Below are positions 50,652 to 60,276 of a DNA stretch of 64,000 nucleotides, piece after piece. Source of the stretch: JAGQWW01 sp041392845. Lineage in GTDB: Bacteria > Bacteroidota > Bacteroidia > Chitinophagales > Saprospiraceae. The notes beneath the pieces were generated by a model. It ran no database searches. It saw only the letters and a program-made list of their open reading frames with translations, and was not told the origin of the DNA. The position numbers and the translations under genes were made by a program. Position 1 is the stretch's first letter, and every line of letters starts with the position of its first letter. The DNA is taken from contig JAWKLG010000015.1 of the NCBI GenBank assembly GCA_041392845.1, forward strand, positions 62,001-126,000, in the 5' to 3' direction.

Positions 50652-53600
50652 ATGAAAAGAATTTCTACACTTCTCTTCTCCCTATTTTTTACAGCCGCTT
50701 TATTTGGACAAGGAAAACAATTGAATTTGTCTGATAAAAATACGGGGCCTAAAATCAAGGTTGAAAACCTTAAACCAGTAAATGCAAATTCAGCCCAAAT
50801 CCCCGGTGCTACCCGTCCATTTTATACCGGCCCTGTCAATTGGGCAAAATTAAAAGACCTCTCTCCTATCGGATGGCCTGTAGTTCAAACAAAAAATGAA
50901 AAAGGGCTGGCCATTGCAATTTCCGGAATTTTACCAAATGCAGCTATGCCTCAAAGCAAATCCCTGGTAGATCAAAGCTTTGCCTATTTGGAGATTATGA
51001 AAGAGTCCATTGGAATTGCAAACCCCCAGAAAGAATTTAAACTAATTGAAACCAAGACAGATGATCTTGGATTTACACACCTAAGAATGCAACAATTGTA
51101 TGAAGGAATACCGGTTCATGGCAAAGAATGGATTTTACATGCAAAGAATGGAAAAATCAATTTTGCAAATGGCCAAAGTCTTCCTACACCATCGATTAGC
51201 ATTCCAACGCATCCAATTTCTACCGAAACTGCTATCCAAACTTCTTTGAATGACCTAGCAGGAATAACCAAAGTAAATAGAGAAATTACACTGCCTGCCG
51301 GCATGGAGGATTTTAAATGGGAAGAAAAAGAATTGGTAATCTGGTCCAATAAAGATCAAAGCATTTCAAAACTTGCATGGAAACTCGACATCCATCCAAA
51401 CCTAATCTCCAGATACCGCTATTTTATTGATGCAGAAACTGGTGAAATTCTTGAAAGCTACCCCAATCACTGTAAATTCACCCATTACGATTTCCCTAAA
51501 TCAACTGCAAAAACGAATACAATTATAGAATCCCCTTCAACAGAAATTGAAAAAGAAACATTAGAAATGCTACCCCTGGCAGACGGCCCAAGAACAGCCA
51601 CCGCCCGGGATCTTTTTAATATAAACAGGACTATTAATACCTATGAGTTTGGAAATAGCTTTTATTTTTTAGATGCCTCAAGGCCAATGCACAATGCGGG
51701 CGGCTCTATTTTTCCAAACAACGCACTAGGAGTAATTTGGACTTCAGATGCACGAAATACCTCTCCGGTCAATAATAACTTTTCTGCTTTCCACATCACT
51801 TCCAGCAACAATTCCTGGAATAATCCGACCGGAGTTTCAGCACACTTCAATGGTGGAGAATCTTATTTGTATTTTAAAAATGTACACGGAAGAAATTCCA
51901 TCAACGGAAGAAATGGTAATATTCTTTCCTTCATCAATGTAGTCGAAGACGATGGCACAGCAATGGACAACGCCTTTTGGAATGGGAAAGGAATGTTCTA
52001 TGGAAATGGTAATGTCGGTTTTAGTTCACCCTTGGCCAAAAGCCTGGATGTTGCAGGACATGAGATGTCCCATGGCGTCATTGAAACTACTGCAAACCTG
52101 GAATACCAGGATGAACCGGGTGCATTGAATGAATCCTTTGCAGATATCTTTGGGGTATTAATTGACCGTGATGATTGGAAACTTGGAGATGATGTTGCCA
52201 ACCCTAATTTCTTTCCTACGGGTACCATGAGGGACATGCAAGATCCACACAATGGAGGAAACAACTTCAATGACCCCGGGTATCAGCCTAAACATTATAA
52301 CGAGCGTTATACAGGAACCCAGGACAATGGAGGCGTTCACATCAATAGTGGTATCCCCAATCATGCATTTTACCTTTTTGCAACTGCAAATGGCGTTGGA
52401 AAGGATAAAGCAGAAAAAGTATTTTATCGTGCTTTAGACAATTACCTCACTGCTTCTTCGAAATTCGTAGATTTTAGAATTGCTACCATGAGGGCTTCAG
52501 ATGATCTTTACGGCCAGGGGTCGGCAGTTTCAAATGCACTCAAAAGTGCCTTGGATGCAGTTGGAATTCCAGGCGGGCAAGGCGGCAACTACCAAAATGA
52601 CTACCCTGAAAACCCCGGAGACCCTTACATGATAGTTTCTGACATAAACAATACTGCTATTTATTTAATTGATGGCCAAGGAAATGTAATCGGAAATCCA
52701 TTCATTGACTTTGGTGCAATAAGCAGAATCAGTGTAACTGATGATGGATCGTACGCAGTGTTCATAGGGGAAGATAATACGATGTATGAAATAGATTTCG
52801 TCAATAATTCTTATGATCAAATTCAAAATGAAGCCATCTGGAGAAACGTGGCTATATCTAAAGACGGCTCAAGGCTGGCAGCCATAACCACAGATTATGA
52901 TAACATCATTTATGTCTACGATTTTGGAAGGCAAAGTTGGGGCGAATTTGAACTGTATAACCCAACCTATACTTCCGGAATATCAACCGGCGATGTAGTT
53001 TATCCTGACATCCTGGAATGGGATTTCTCCGGACAATGGGTTATGTATGATGCGTACAACGAGATTGGAACTTTCTTTGGCAGTATAGATTACTGGGATA
53101 TAGGTTTTGTAAATGTCTGGAATAATGGAAGTAACAATTTTGCCAACGGTGAAGTAGACAAATTGTATAGTGGATTAGCAGAGAACACAAGCGTTGGAAA
53201 CCCTACTTTTTCAAAATTATCACCTTACATTATCGCCTTTGATTACATCAATACTGCAGATGATCAAAATTGGATCATCAGCGCCAATTTGGAAACAGGC
53301 GATGTATCTGACCCCGCTATTTTTCAAAACTTAGTTTTGGGGTATCCTAACTTTACACCAAATGATCGGTACATAAGTTTTGACGCGTTAGACAACTCAG
53401 ATAATGAAGTCATTGCTTTACAGGAAATAAGTTCAGACAAGCTAAGAGCCGTAAATAATCCAGCCATTTTTATAAATGGAGGAACCCAGGGCGTATGGTT
53501 TGCAGATGGATTAAGACCCTTGTCTACCAATAAGATTACAAATGGTGCCAATGGCAAATTAAGTCCAAACCCTGCTAATGATTATGTGAAATTAGACATG

Positions 53601-53783
53601 GATGAAAACATTCCAATAGACCAGATTTTTATATTCAATTTGCTGGGGCAGGAAGTGAAAGAATTAAATCCTGAACAGGTAAAAACAGGATGGAATATCA
53701 GTGATTTAAATTCAGGGGTTTATTTCCTGAATGTCTATGCAAAAGGGAAACTTCAAGCAGGATTTAGAATGATAAAAAATTAA
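50652..53783 (+). CDS. Secreted M4-family (thermolysin-like) metallopeptidase with T9SS sorting domain
   Basis: The 1043-residue precursor has a signal peptide (ending ALFGQ), an FTP/PepSY-type propeptide (about 60-300) and an M4 catalytic domain (about 310-650). The zinc ligands are H470 and H474 in HEMSH and E494 in LNESFADIFG; the transition-state His is H563 in GGVHINSGIPNHAF. Behind it lies a WD40/TolB-like beta-propeller (about 665-955) and a type A T9SS sorting domain (about 965-1043, LSPNPANDYVKLD). It is an extracellular endopeptidase for nutrient proteins. The propeller after the catalytic part is an additional module. The next gene is convergent beyond a terminator. Confidence 0.95.
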   Translation: MKRISTLLFSLFFTAALFGQGKQLNLSDKNTGPKIKVENLKPVNANSAQIPGATRPFYTGPVNWAKLKDLSPIGWPVVQTKNEKGLAIAISGILPNAAMPQSKSLVDQSFAYLEIMKESIGIANPQKEFKLIETKTDDLGFTHLRMQQLYEGIPVHGKEWILHAKNGKINFANGQSLPTPSISIPTHPISTETAIQTSLNDLAGITKVNREITLPAGMEDFKWEEKELVIWSNKDQSISKLAWKLDIHPNLISRYRYFIDAETGEILESYPNHCKFTHYDFPKSTAKTNTIIESPSTEIEKETLEMLPLADGPRTATARDLFNINRTINTYEFGNSFYFLDASRPMHNAGGSIFPNNALGVIWTSDARNTSPVNNNFSAFHITSSNNSWNNPTGVSAHFNGGESYLYFKNVHGRNSINGRNGNILSFINVVEDDGTAMDNAFWNGKGMFYGNGNVGFSSPLAKSLDVAGHEMSHGVIETTANLEYQDEPGALNESFADIFGVLIDRDDWKLGDDVANPNFFPTGTMRDMQDPHNGGNNFNDPGYQPKHYNERYTGTQDNGGVHINSGIPNHAFYLFATANGVGKDKAEKVFYRALDNYLTASSKFVDFRIATMRASDDLYGQGSAVSNALKSALDAVGIPGGQGGNYQNDYPENPGDPYMIVSDINNTAIYLIDGQGNVIGNPFIDFGAISRISVTDDGSYAVFIGEDNTMYEIDFVNNSYDQIQNEAIWRNVAISKDGSRLAAITTDYDNIIYVYDFGRQSWGEFELYNPTYTSGISTGDVVYPDILEWDFSGQWVMYDAYNEIGTFFGSIDYWDIGFVNVWNNGSNNFANGEVDKLYSGLAENTSVGNPTFSKLSPYIIAFDYINTADDQNWIISANLETGDVSDPAIFQNLVLGYPNFTPNDRYISFDALDNSDNEVIALQEISSDKLRAVNNPAIFINGGTQGVWFADGLRPLSTNKITNGANGKLSPNPANDYVKLDMDENIPIDQIFIFNLLGQEVKELNPEQVKTGWNISDLNSGVYFLNVYAKGKLQAGFRMIKN

Positions 53784-53800
53784 AATTTGCTTCTATCCGA

Positions 53801-53835
53801 AATACCCTGAAGAACTTTCTTCAGGGTATTTTTTT
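53801..53835. terminator. Terminator between the convergent M4 peptidase and DUF4403 genes
   Basis: Arms ATACCCTGAAGAA and TTCTTCAGGGTAT form a 13-bp perfect stem with a 2-nt or larger loop, followed by nine T. The A-rich flank gives a weaker signal for the other strand. Confidence 0.85.
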
Positions 53836-55080
53836 TTATAAAACTACATTCAGTTGGCCATCACCTTTTAAAAAGATAAGGATACTTAATTTGGTTGGTT
53901 CAATTTGAAAATCATTTAAAGCAATACTCTCAATTTGAGCATCCAGAGTCCCGTTTCCATTCAAATCAATGGAGCGTAGCTCTTCCACAAGTACTGCACG
54001 GGCTTTTTCCATACCCTCCTGAAGGGCATTATTTGCATTATTTTTTATGGAATCAATAATGCTTTTTTTAAGTAACCAGGATGCCCCTTTTGCAAAAATA
54101 TTCTTTGTCTTCAGGTTAAATTCCACCTCTTGTATCAGGATTTCAGAAGTATTTTTATTCAAAGTGGGAATAAACTTGACTATAGCCACTCCCTTTATGA
54201 ACCCGGAAAGGCCAAGTGCAATTTCCAACTTGTGTTCACTTTTACCTATTTCAATGGTTTCCAGAATGACTTCCTGGCCACTCACTTCAAACTTTTGCCC
54301 TCTCAGGTATTCTGTAGCAAGCTTGGTTGCCATATCATAATTTATGGAAACAGGCATATAAATTTGGAATCCGGAATCTTGAAAATCACAAGTGGAAAAA
54401 GGAGGAAGTGGTAATGGTTTATTTGCTGCTTTCAAAGAAAAATCCAAAGAAGGGTTTGCCTTTATGCAGGTAAGGGTTTGAATCTGGTTTAGGCTACCTT
54501 TAAATGGGCTAAGACTAAGGTTTTCCGGGCGAAGCAGGAAATTCGCATTCAGAGGTTTTGGGAGTAAAATTGATTCATTCAATTTATCCCATACCGGATT
54601 GATGATGTTTTTAAAATTAACCTGCTCTTCAATAGCCTTATCTATACTTTCACAGATTCTGGATTCATTCTTTTCTAAAAAAATATCAGCAATTCCTTTT
54701 ACATTTAAATTTCCCAGGCCGGTTTTCACAGAAGGTTTCTCTTTCCATTCGTAAAATGCCAATACTGTTGTAGAAGATACTTTCCATGCGGTAGTAAGTA
54801 TAAATGAGGTTTTTAAATCCAATTCAATAATGCCCTTTGCATTAAACTTACCCAATAAAGTCCTTTTTTCAATTTCTAAAATTATTTGAATCGTGTACCT
54901 GATTTCCGAATCAACCATCTTTACCCCTATCTGACCTATTCGCGTTCCACTAACCTTCAATCCATCATTTTGATCTTCTTTTTCATACAAGTCTTTTGGA
55001 ATTTTTTCATTAATAAAAGACGCAAGGTTTTCCTGTGGAATGATAACCGGGAGGTTGAATATTGAAACTGGAACTTCCAT
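53836..55080 (-). CDS. DUF4403 family protein
   Basis: The 414-residue protein matches DUF4403, a family of beta-rich proteins often found in Bacteroidota and Proteobacteria, with repeated LBP/TULIP-like halves. Traits are the N-terminal VSIFNLPVIIPQENLASFIN, the middle FLLRPENLSLSPFKG, and the C-terminal helix LLKKSIIDSIKNNANNALQEG. A TULIP-like shape would suit lipid or hydrophobic ligand binding in the periplasm, but no signal peptide is visible in this start, so its place is unclear. It is divergent from the HlyD-like gene (142 bp between starts). Confidence 0.82.
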   Translation of the reverse strand: MEVPVSIFNLPVIIPQENLASFINEKIPKDLYEKEDQNDGLKVSGTRIGQIGVKMVDSEIRYTIQIILEIEKRTLLGKFNAKGIIELDLKTSFILTTAWKVSSTTVLAFYEWKEKPSVKTGLGNLNVKGIADIFLEKNESRICESIDKAIEEQVNFKNIINPVWDKLNESILLPKPLNANFLLRPENLSLSPFKGSLNQIQTLTCIKANPSLDFSLKAANKPLPLPPFSTCDFQDSGFQIYMPVSINYDMATKLATEYLRGQKFEVSGQEVILETIEIGKSEHKLEIALGLSGFIKGVAIVKFIPTLNKNTSEILIQEVEFNLKTKNIFAKGASWLLKKSIIDSIKNNANNALQEGMEKARAVLVEELRSIDLNGNGTLDAQIESIALNDFQIEPTKLSILIFLKGDGQLNVVL

Positions 55081-55222
55081 GAAAGGCGTAATCTCTTTTT
55101 AAAAAAGTATAAAAGAAGGATGTAAAAGAACAAATGAAATACCCATTACACAAATTTAAATCCGGCTGACTTGTAACTAAGCTTTTTTAGACCAATCTTT
55201 AGCTTTATTTTGCCATTCTACT

Positions 55223-56515
55223 ATGGAAAAAGAAGAAAGAATCGATAAAAAAGTTAGCCCTGCCAGAAGTAATGATTTCCTGGTAAAACCTCCTGGATGG
55301 ATTCTTCACCATGGAATCTCGCTAGTTGCGTTTTTCATTATTATCCTTGTTATCCTTTCTTCAATCATCAAATATCCGGATAAGGTCATAGCGGAAGCGA
55401 TAATTACTTCCGCACAACCACCTCTGCGATTGAATGCTCCAAAAGATGGGAAATTGGTGCATATTCAAGCGCAGCTTGCGGATACCGTAACTTCAGGAAG
55501 TTTACTTGCAATCTTTGAGCATGAAGGTTCCTGGAGCCAAATAAATCAATTAGACAGCCTCTTAAATGATAAAAAGACTACAGATTTAATTTTAAACCAG
55601 TCCATTCCAACATTCCAGGATCTTGGAAGTTTATCCTCAACTTATGCCAATTTTAAAAAAGCAGTCAATGATTTTAGACATGAGGTGGAAAAGGATTTTA
55701 CCAGCTTGAAAATTTTAAACCTCAAAAATCAGATTGAAAACTTACAGTCCATAAACAAGGGCCTAAAAAGGCAGGCTGAATGGAGAAAAAAAACGCTATC
55801 CATAACTCAAACGCAAGTAAGCAGAGACAGTAATTTATTTATTGAAGGTTCGGTAAGTGCAATTGATTATGAAAATTCCAAAAAGGAAATGTTCAACTTA
55901 ATGGAGAGCATGGAAAACCTGAGTGCATCGATTTTACAAAACAATCTGACCATTACCCAATTAGAGGGACAAATCCTGGAAAGTAGCCAATGGAAAAGTG
56001 ATCAAATAAAAGAATTGGAAGGAAAACTGGAAGTCAGGTTGAAAGAACTAAAAGGTGAATTGGAAGCCTGGAAAAACCAGCACCTCATTACAGCACCATA
56101 CATGGGCATCGTTGAAATTTCAAATTCTATCAAACCATACCAATATTTTGAAAAAGGTCAACCCATTTTGACCCTTCTTCCAGTCGATGATTCCAAAGAA
56201 TCCAAGGGCCTTGCAACCATACCTTTTAAACAAAGTGGCAAGGTTGGAAAAGACGCCACCATACATTTAAAACTTGATGGATACCCTTACAAGGAGTTTG
56301 GATACATCAAAACCCATATTTCCGATATAGCAGCCGTTTCAAATGAAGGTGGCTATCAGGCGAGCTTTAATTTGCCCGCACCATTAATCACTACATACGG
56401 GATGGAAATACCTTTTAAACAAGAAATGAGAGGAACCGCTGAAATTATTACAAAAGAAAAAACAATCCTTGAAAGGCTGTTTGAACAAATTATCAGTCTG
56501 GTAAAGAATAACTGA
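55223..56515 (+). CDS. HlyD-family periplasmic adaptor (membrane fusion protein), orphan
   Basis: The 430-residue protein has a cytoplasmic N-terminus, one membrane helix (about 31-51, ISLVAFFIIILVILSSII), a barrel-sandwich half (about 70-105), a long coiled-coil hairpin (about 105-285, rich in Gln, Lys and Leu) and the second half of the sandwich (HLITAPYMGIVEI). This is the build of HlyD adaptors that join an ABC exporter to an outer-membrane channel in type I secretion. In this phylum they usually lie beside a peptidase-containing ABC transporter for bacteriocins. No such gene or TolC homologue is beside it here, so its partners are distant. Confidence 0.9.
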   Translation: MEKEERIDKKVSPARSNDFLVKPPGWILHHGISLVAFFIIILVILSSIIKYPDKVIAEAIITSAQPPLRLNAPKDGKLVHIQAQLADTVTSGSLLAIFEHEGSWSQINQLDSLLNDKKTTDLILNQSIPTFQDLGSLSSTYANFKKAVNDFRHEVEKDFTSLKILNLKNQIENLQSINKGLKRQAEWRKKTLSITQTQVSRDSNLFIEGSVSAIDYENSKKEMFNLMESMENLSASILQNNLTITQLEGQILESSQWKSDQIKELEGKLEVRLKELKGELEAWKNQHLITAPYMGIVEISNSIKPYQYFEKGQPILTLLPVDDSKESKGLATIPFKQSGKVGKDATIHLKLDGYPYKEFGYIKTHISDIAAVSNEGGYQASFNLPAPLITTYGMEIPFKQEMRGTAEIITKEKTILERLFEQIISLVKNN

Positions 56516-56523
56516 AAAGACTA

Positions 56524-57447
56524 TTAATTTAAGGAGAGTGTATCTCTGGATACTGAGAATCCGGTAAATAAGCCAAAACCATTTTCAATATTGGTAAAAT
56601 CAATCACAGGTTCAGAAAGTGGGTTGGTAGATTGATCATTCTGCCTTTTTATGGACATGAAGTAATCGTAATAGTCTTCTGTGATGGATCTTAATTCAAT
56701 GATAATTTTCGCATTATCGTCATTAGATCTGATTTTTTCGAGATCAGCTCTAAAGTTTAATTTTTTAGTAGTACCGTTAAACGACCTGTCAGAAACCAAC
56801 GCTCCTCTGTTATTGATGTAAAATGTTACGGGTGCATTGGGATCAAAAGTGTACATCTTTAAAGGTCCGTAAAATCTTGTTTCAAAATCTCTACGTCCAT
56901 CTAAATCAGTAGCAAGCTCATCTTTTAATTGATATAAAAGGATATGGTAGTAGTTTTCCTCGTCTCTGGGGTCATCTATACTCATACTTAAATAAACATG
57001 ACCATTGGTTCCCTGGTTTCCACCATCATCTTCAATGGAGGTATTGGAAATTTTTGTGGGTGGAGGAACCGAACCCGTAGAACTTACCGGTTCAAAATTT
57101 TCTGCCGTTACTCTGATTTCATATTCTTTTCCAACTTCAGGAATCAATCCATGAGATCTGTAACTTGGGAGGGTATCAAATTCATCTGGTGGAAAATAAG
57201 TTAGTTGTTCAATCAACTCACCCTCAAACCAAATTGAAACATTTGCAAAATCGATGTAGGTATTTTTTTCTTCGTTTCCAAACTTTCTACTTGCAGATAC
57301 CCTAACATAGAAAGGAAGGTCATTGGTAAAATAGCTGTTTACAACCAACTTGCTTTCTGACAAATCGTCTAAAATATCAACGGGTTCGAGACACCCGAAG
57401 AAGGGAATGGTGAAAAGCAGGAATGTTAGGTTGCGAATCAACTTCAT
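56524..57447 (-). CDS. DUF4249 lipoprotein, partner of a TonB-dependent receptor
   Basis: From the ATG at 57447 the 307-residue product has a lipobox (TIPFFGC, C19) and the DUF4249 pattern: CLEPVDILDDLSESKLVVNS at the start, then Ig-like beta strands (GKEYEIRVTAENFEPVSSTG) and the C-terminal GFGLFTGFSVSRDTLSL. DUF4249 proteins are outer-membrane-linked lipoproteins encoded next to TonB receptors in Bacteroidota, probably as a lid or ligand-binding subunit, similar in position to SusD. Here it follows the receptor by 35 bp on the same strand. The ligand is unknown. Confidence 0.88.
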   Translation of the reverse strand: MKLIRNLTFLLFTIPFFGCLEPVDILDDLSESKLVVNSYFTNDLPFYVRVSASRKFGNEEKNTYIDFANVSIWFEGELIEQLTYFPPDEFDTLPSYRSHGLIPEVGKEYEIRVTAENFEPVSSTGSVPPPTKISNTSIEDDGGNQGTNGHVYLSMSIDDPRDEENYYHILLYQLKDELATDLDGRRDFETRFYGPLKMYTFDPNAPVTFYINNRGALVSDRSFNGTTKKLNFRADLEKIRSNDDNAKIIIELRSITEDYYDYFMSIKRQNDQSTNPLSEPVIDFTNIENGFGLFTGFSVSRDTLSLN

Positions 57448-57482
57448 AAACATTTCGTCTTGGCTATTACAAAAGTACAAAA

Positions 57483-60104
57483 TTATATTCTAACAATGTA
57501 GCTTAATGTAGGTAAAAGTGGTGGAACATACCGCTGATACAAATTATTTTCTTCCCGAATCTCATAAAATATAGGATTTTTTCGCATATAAACGTTGTGA
57601 ATCCCGAATTCCAGGGACTGATCTCCGAAATCTCCGGACCAATTGTATTGTCCACCAATGTCTAAATAATGATAAGCAGGCATTCTGAATCCATTTTTTT
57701 CAGAAAAGGTTAAAACCTTTATCGGAGGTAAATCAATATTTGGAATGGTAACATAAACCCCAATTGGCAGGGAAGTAGCCAGCCCTGTAGAATAGGTCCA
57801 ATTTGCCTTGATGGACAATTTTTTAGTGATGGAATGGGAAAGACCGAGGTTCAGAATATGCCGACGATCGTATCGAAACGGAAAGGTGATTTCTCCATCG
57901 CCACTGTCAAAAGTCCGTTCAGTTTTACCAAGGGAATAATTCAAATATCCTTGGGTTCTTCCTGTGTTTCTTTTTATTGAAAATTCCAATCCATAGGCCC
58001 AGCCGCTACCTGAGACAACGCTTGATTCCCAATTATTGGCATTGACCTGAAGTGTTTGAGCTTCTTCAAATTCCAATAAATTCTTCATGGTTTTGTAATA
58101 ACCACTCACCCCTGCTTCAAAATTCAAAGGCAATCGTAAGGCCATCCAGGCTGAATACTGTCTAGCTCTTTGAGGTTGAATATTTCTTGTAGCACTCACC
58201 CAGATATCTGTTGGCAAACCAATACTTCCCGTTGACAAGAGTTGCAGAAATTGGGTCATTCTTTCATAGGAAATTCCACTAGATAAGAAATCATTGAATT
58301 TGTAGGAAAACCGTATTCTTGGTTCAAGACTATACCATGTTTTTCCTTTTGTAAAAAATGCTGCTGAATAAATCCCAAGGGAAAGGCTGGCATTTTGGAA
58401 AGGAGAAAATTCATCTTCCACATAGGCACTTAATTCATTTGGTGACAAGGGATCCCTCCTCCAAAATGTATCGATTTCTAAATTAACAGAGTCGATGGTT
58501 GTTAGGTCCTCGCTTAATTCATAAACTCCGGGCTGATACCTGTAATTCGAGAACTTTGCACCAAACTTTATTAGGTGATTTGAATTGGGAAAATATTCAA
58601 AATCAATTTTTGCTGTTATGTCCTGAATATTTGAATTGGATTGGCCTGCTGTAAATTGTTCTTCTTCCTTCTTTCCAAAATTATAGGATTCGACACTTGT
58701 TATCCTTGTCGATATATAATCGTATTTACTGTAGGTAAAAGTGGTATTTGAAAAAAGCTTATTATTATAGGTATGGTTCCACCTAAAGGAAGCTATATTG
58801 TTTCCCCAGTTTTCATCATTGGTGTCTTCGAAATAGGCAACCCGGCCTTCTGCATATTTTTTTAAAAAGATATCGTCAAAAAACTGGTCCTGACCATTGT
58901 AAAGACTAAGATAAATCTTGTCTTTTAAAGAAATTGCATAATTGATTTTCAGATTTAAATCATAATAATAATACTTAATTGTCCCTGAATTTCCCGGAAC
59001 GCTTGACCTTTGACTACTATAATATAGATTAGAATAAAAATCTGTGAAAGATCTTCTGGCACTAAATAGAAAACTGGCTTTGTCCTTCACAATTGGCCCT
59101 TCCAACGTAACTTTTCCTGATAAAAGGCCCAATTGGATCTCACTGCCAAACTCTTTTTTATTTCCGTCCCTGGTTCTTACATCCAAAACAGATGAAAGCC
59201 TTCCACCATATCGGGAGGGAAAACCCTGTTTAAAGAACTTCGCATTTTGAATCGCACTGGTATTAAATATTGAATATACGCCCCAGGTATGCTGAGGGAT
59301 GTAAACCGGAACATCATCCAGCAATATTAGATTTTGATCATTACTTCCTCCCCTTACATTCAAGCCCCCGATTCCTTCTGCTCCTGACTGAACCCCTGCT
59401 TGTACCAAAACAGTTCGCAACAAATCCGGCTCGCCACCAAGTGACACCAGCGATGATACATCCTTGTTGGTAATTTCAATTCCGTTTACAACTTCAGGCC
59501 CATTATTTTTTTTGGAGGTGATTACAATTTCATTCAGTGTCAAGGAAGGTTCAAGTGAAATGGTTTTTAAATCACTTTTATTTAGGAGAAAACTCAGTTT
59601 GTAAGGTTTATAACCAAGGTAAGAAAAGACCAGGTCGGTAGGACCTTCTTTTAGAGTTAGACTAAAAAATCCATAATTATTGGAAACGGTACCTTTCCCT
59701 GAGTTTAAATCAAAAATATTTGCCCCAAGTAAACGCTCTCCTGTTTGGATGTCTTCAATGTATCCACCAATTGTAAATTTTTGTTTCTCTTCAATCATGT
59801 CATTAGACTTAAAAACCACCACCCTTTCTCCAATGGCCTGAACATCCAATCCGTAAGGATTTAAATTTTCTTTTAAAATACTGCCAAGGCTTTGTTTCGA
59901 ATAGGTTTTATTGATGATTACTGAGGGGGGCAAAATATCTCTGCTGAATGATATGGGGACTTTTGTTTCTGCAGAAAGCTGGATTATGAAATCAGGCAAT
60001 GGAAGGTCAACAGAAATAAAATTTACTTCTTTGTCCAATGGATTTTGACCTGCCAGGACGGCAGGAAATAAAATCCCAAAAAACAGGACAAAGAAATTTT
60101 TCAT
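57483..60104 (-). CDS. TonB-dependent outer-membrane receptor with STN and carboxypeptidase-like N-terminal domains
   Basis: The 873-residue receptor has a signal peptide (ending AVLAGQ), an STN domain (about 30-95, LPDFIIQLSAETKVPISFSR), a carboxypeptidase-regulatory-like domain (about 108-190, IGGYIEDIQTGERLLGANIF), a plug (about 200-310, GADGLNVRGG-like GIGGLNVRGGSNDQNLILLD) and a 22-strand-type barrel. The STN domain can signal to an anti-sigma FecR protein, but no FecR-like gene is next to it; many receptors in this phylum have STN without one. It should import a large ligand with TonB energy. The DUF4249 lipoprotein is encoded downstream. Confidence 0.93.
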   Translation of the reverse strand: MKNFFVLFFGILFPAVLAGQNPLDKEVNFISVDLPLPDFIIQLSAETKVPISFSRDILPPSVIINKTYSKQSLGSILKENLNPYGLDVQAIGERVVVFKSNDMIEEKQKFTIGGYIEDIQTGERLLGANIFDLNSGKGTVSNNYGFFSLTLKEGPTDLVFSYLGYKPYKLSFLLNKSDLKTISLEPSLTLNEIVITSKKNNGPEVVNGIEITNKDVSSLVSLGGEPDLLRTVLVQAGVQSGAEGIGGLNVRGGSNDQNLILLDDVPVYIPQHTWGVYSIFNTSAIQNAKFFKQGFPSRYGGRLSSVLDVRTRDGNKKEFGSEIQLGLLSGKVTLEGPIVKDKASFLFSARRSFTDFYSNLYYSSQRSSVPGNSGTIKYYYYDLNLKINYAISLKDKIYLSLYNGQDQFFDDIFLKKYAEGRVAYFEDTNDENWGNNIASFRWNHTYNNKLFSNTTFTYSKYDYISTRITSVESYNFGKKEEEQFTAGQSNSNIQDITAKIDFEYFPNSNHLIKFGAKFSNYRYQPGVYELSEDLTTIDSVNLEIDTFWRRDPLSPNELSAYVEDEFSPFQNASLSLGIYSAAFFTKGKTWYSLEPRIRFSYKFNDFLSSGISYERMTQFLQLLSTGSIGLPTDIWVSATRNIQPQRARQYSAWMALRLPLNFEAGVSGYYKTMKNLLEFEEAQTLQVNANNWESSVVSGSGWAYGLEFSIKRNTGRTQGYLNYSLGKTERTFDSGDGEITFPFRYDRRHILNLGLSHSITKKLSIKANWTYSTGLATSLPIGVYVTIPNIDLPPIKVLTFSEKNGFRMPAYHYLDIGGQYNWSGDFGDQSLEFGIHNVYMRKNPIFYEIREENNLYQRYVPPLLPTLSYIVRI

Positions 60105-60276
60105 AACTGGTGAATAATTTTTTGCTTTGTGGCAGATTTCAGCCTAACCACTTAAAAGCTTCCGCAATGATTCTTTCCTTCGGAAGTCAAATATCAATAA
60201 TAGACAACATTTTTATTACAATCAATTGATTTTAGGATTTTTACAAAAGATCTACAATCTAAATATACTTCATAGA

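Noticed and set aside
57483..60104. SusC/SusD polysaccharide utilisation locus
   Set aside because: The partner is DUF4249 rather than SusD, and no glycoside hydrolase lies nearby.
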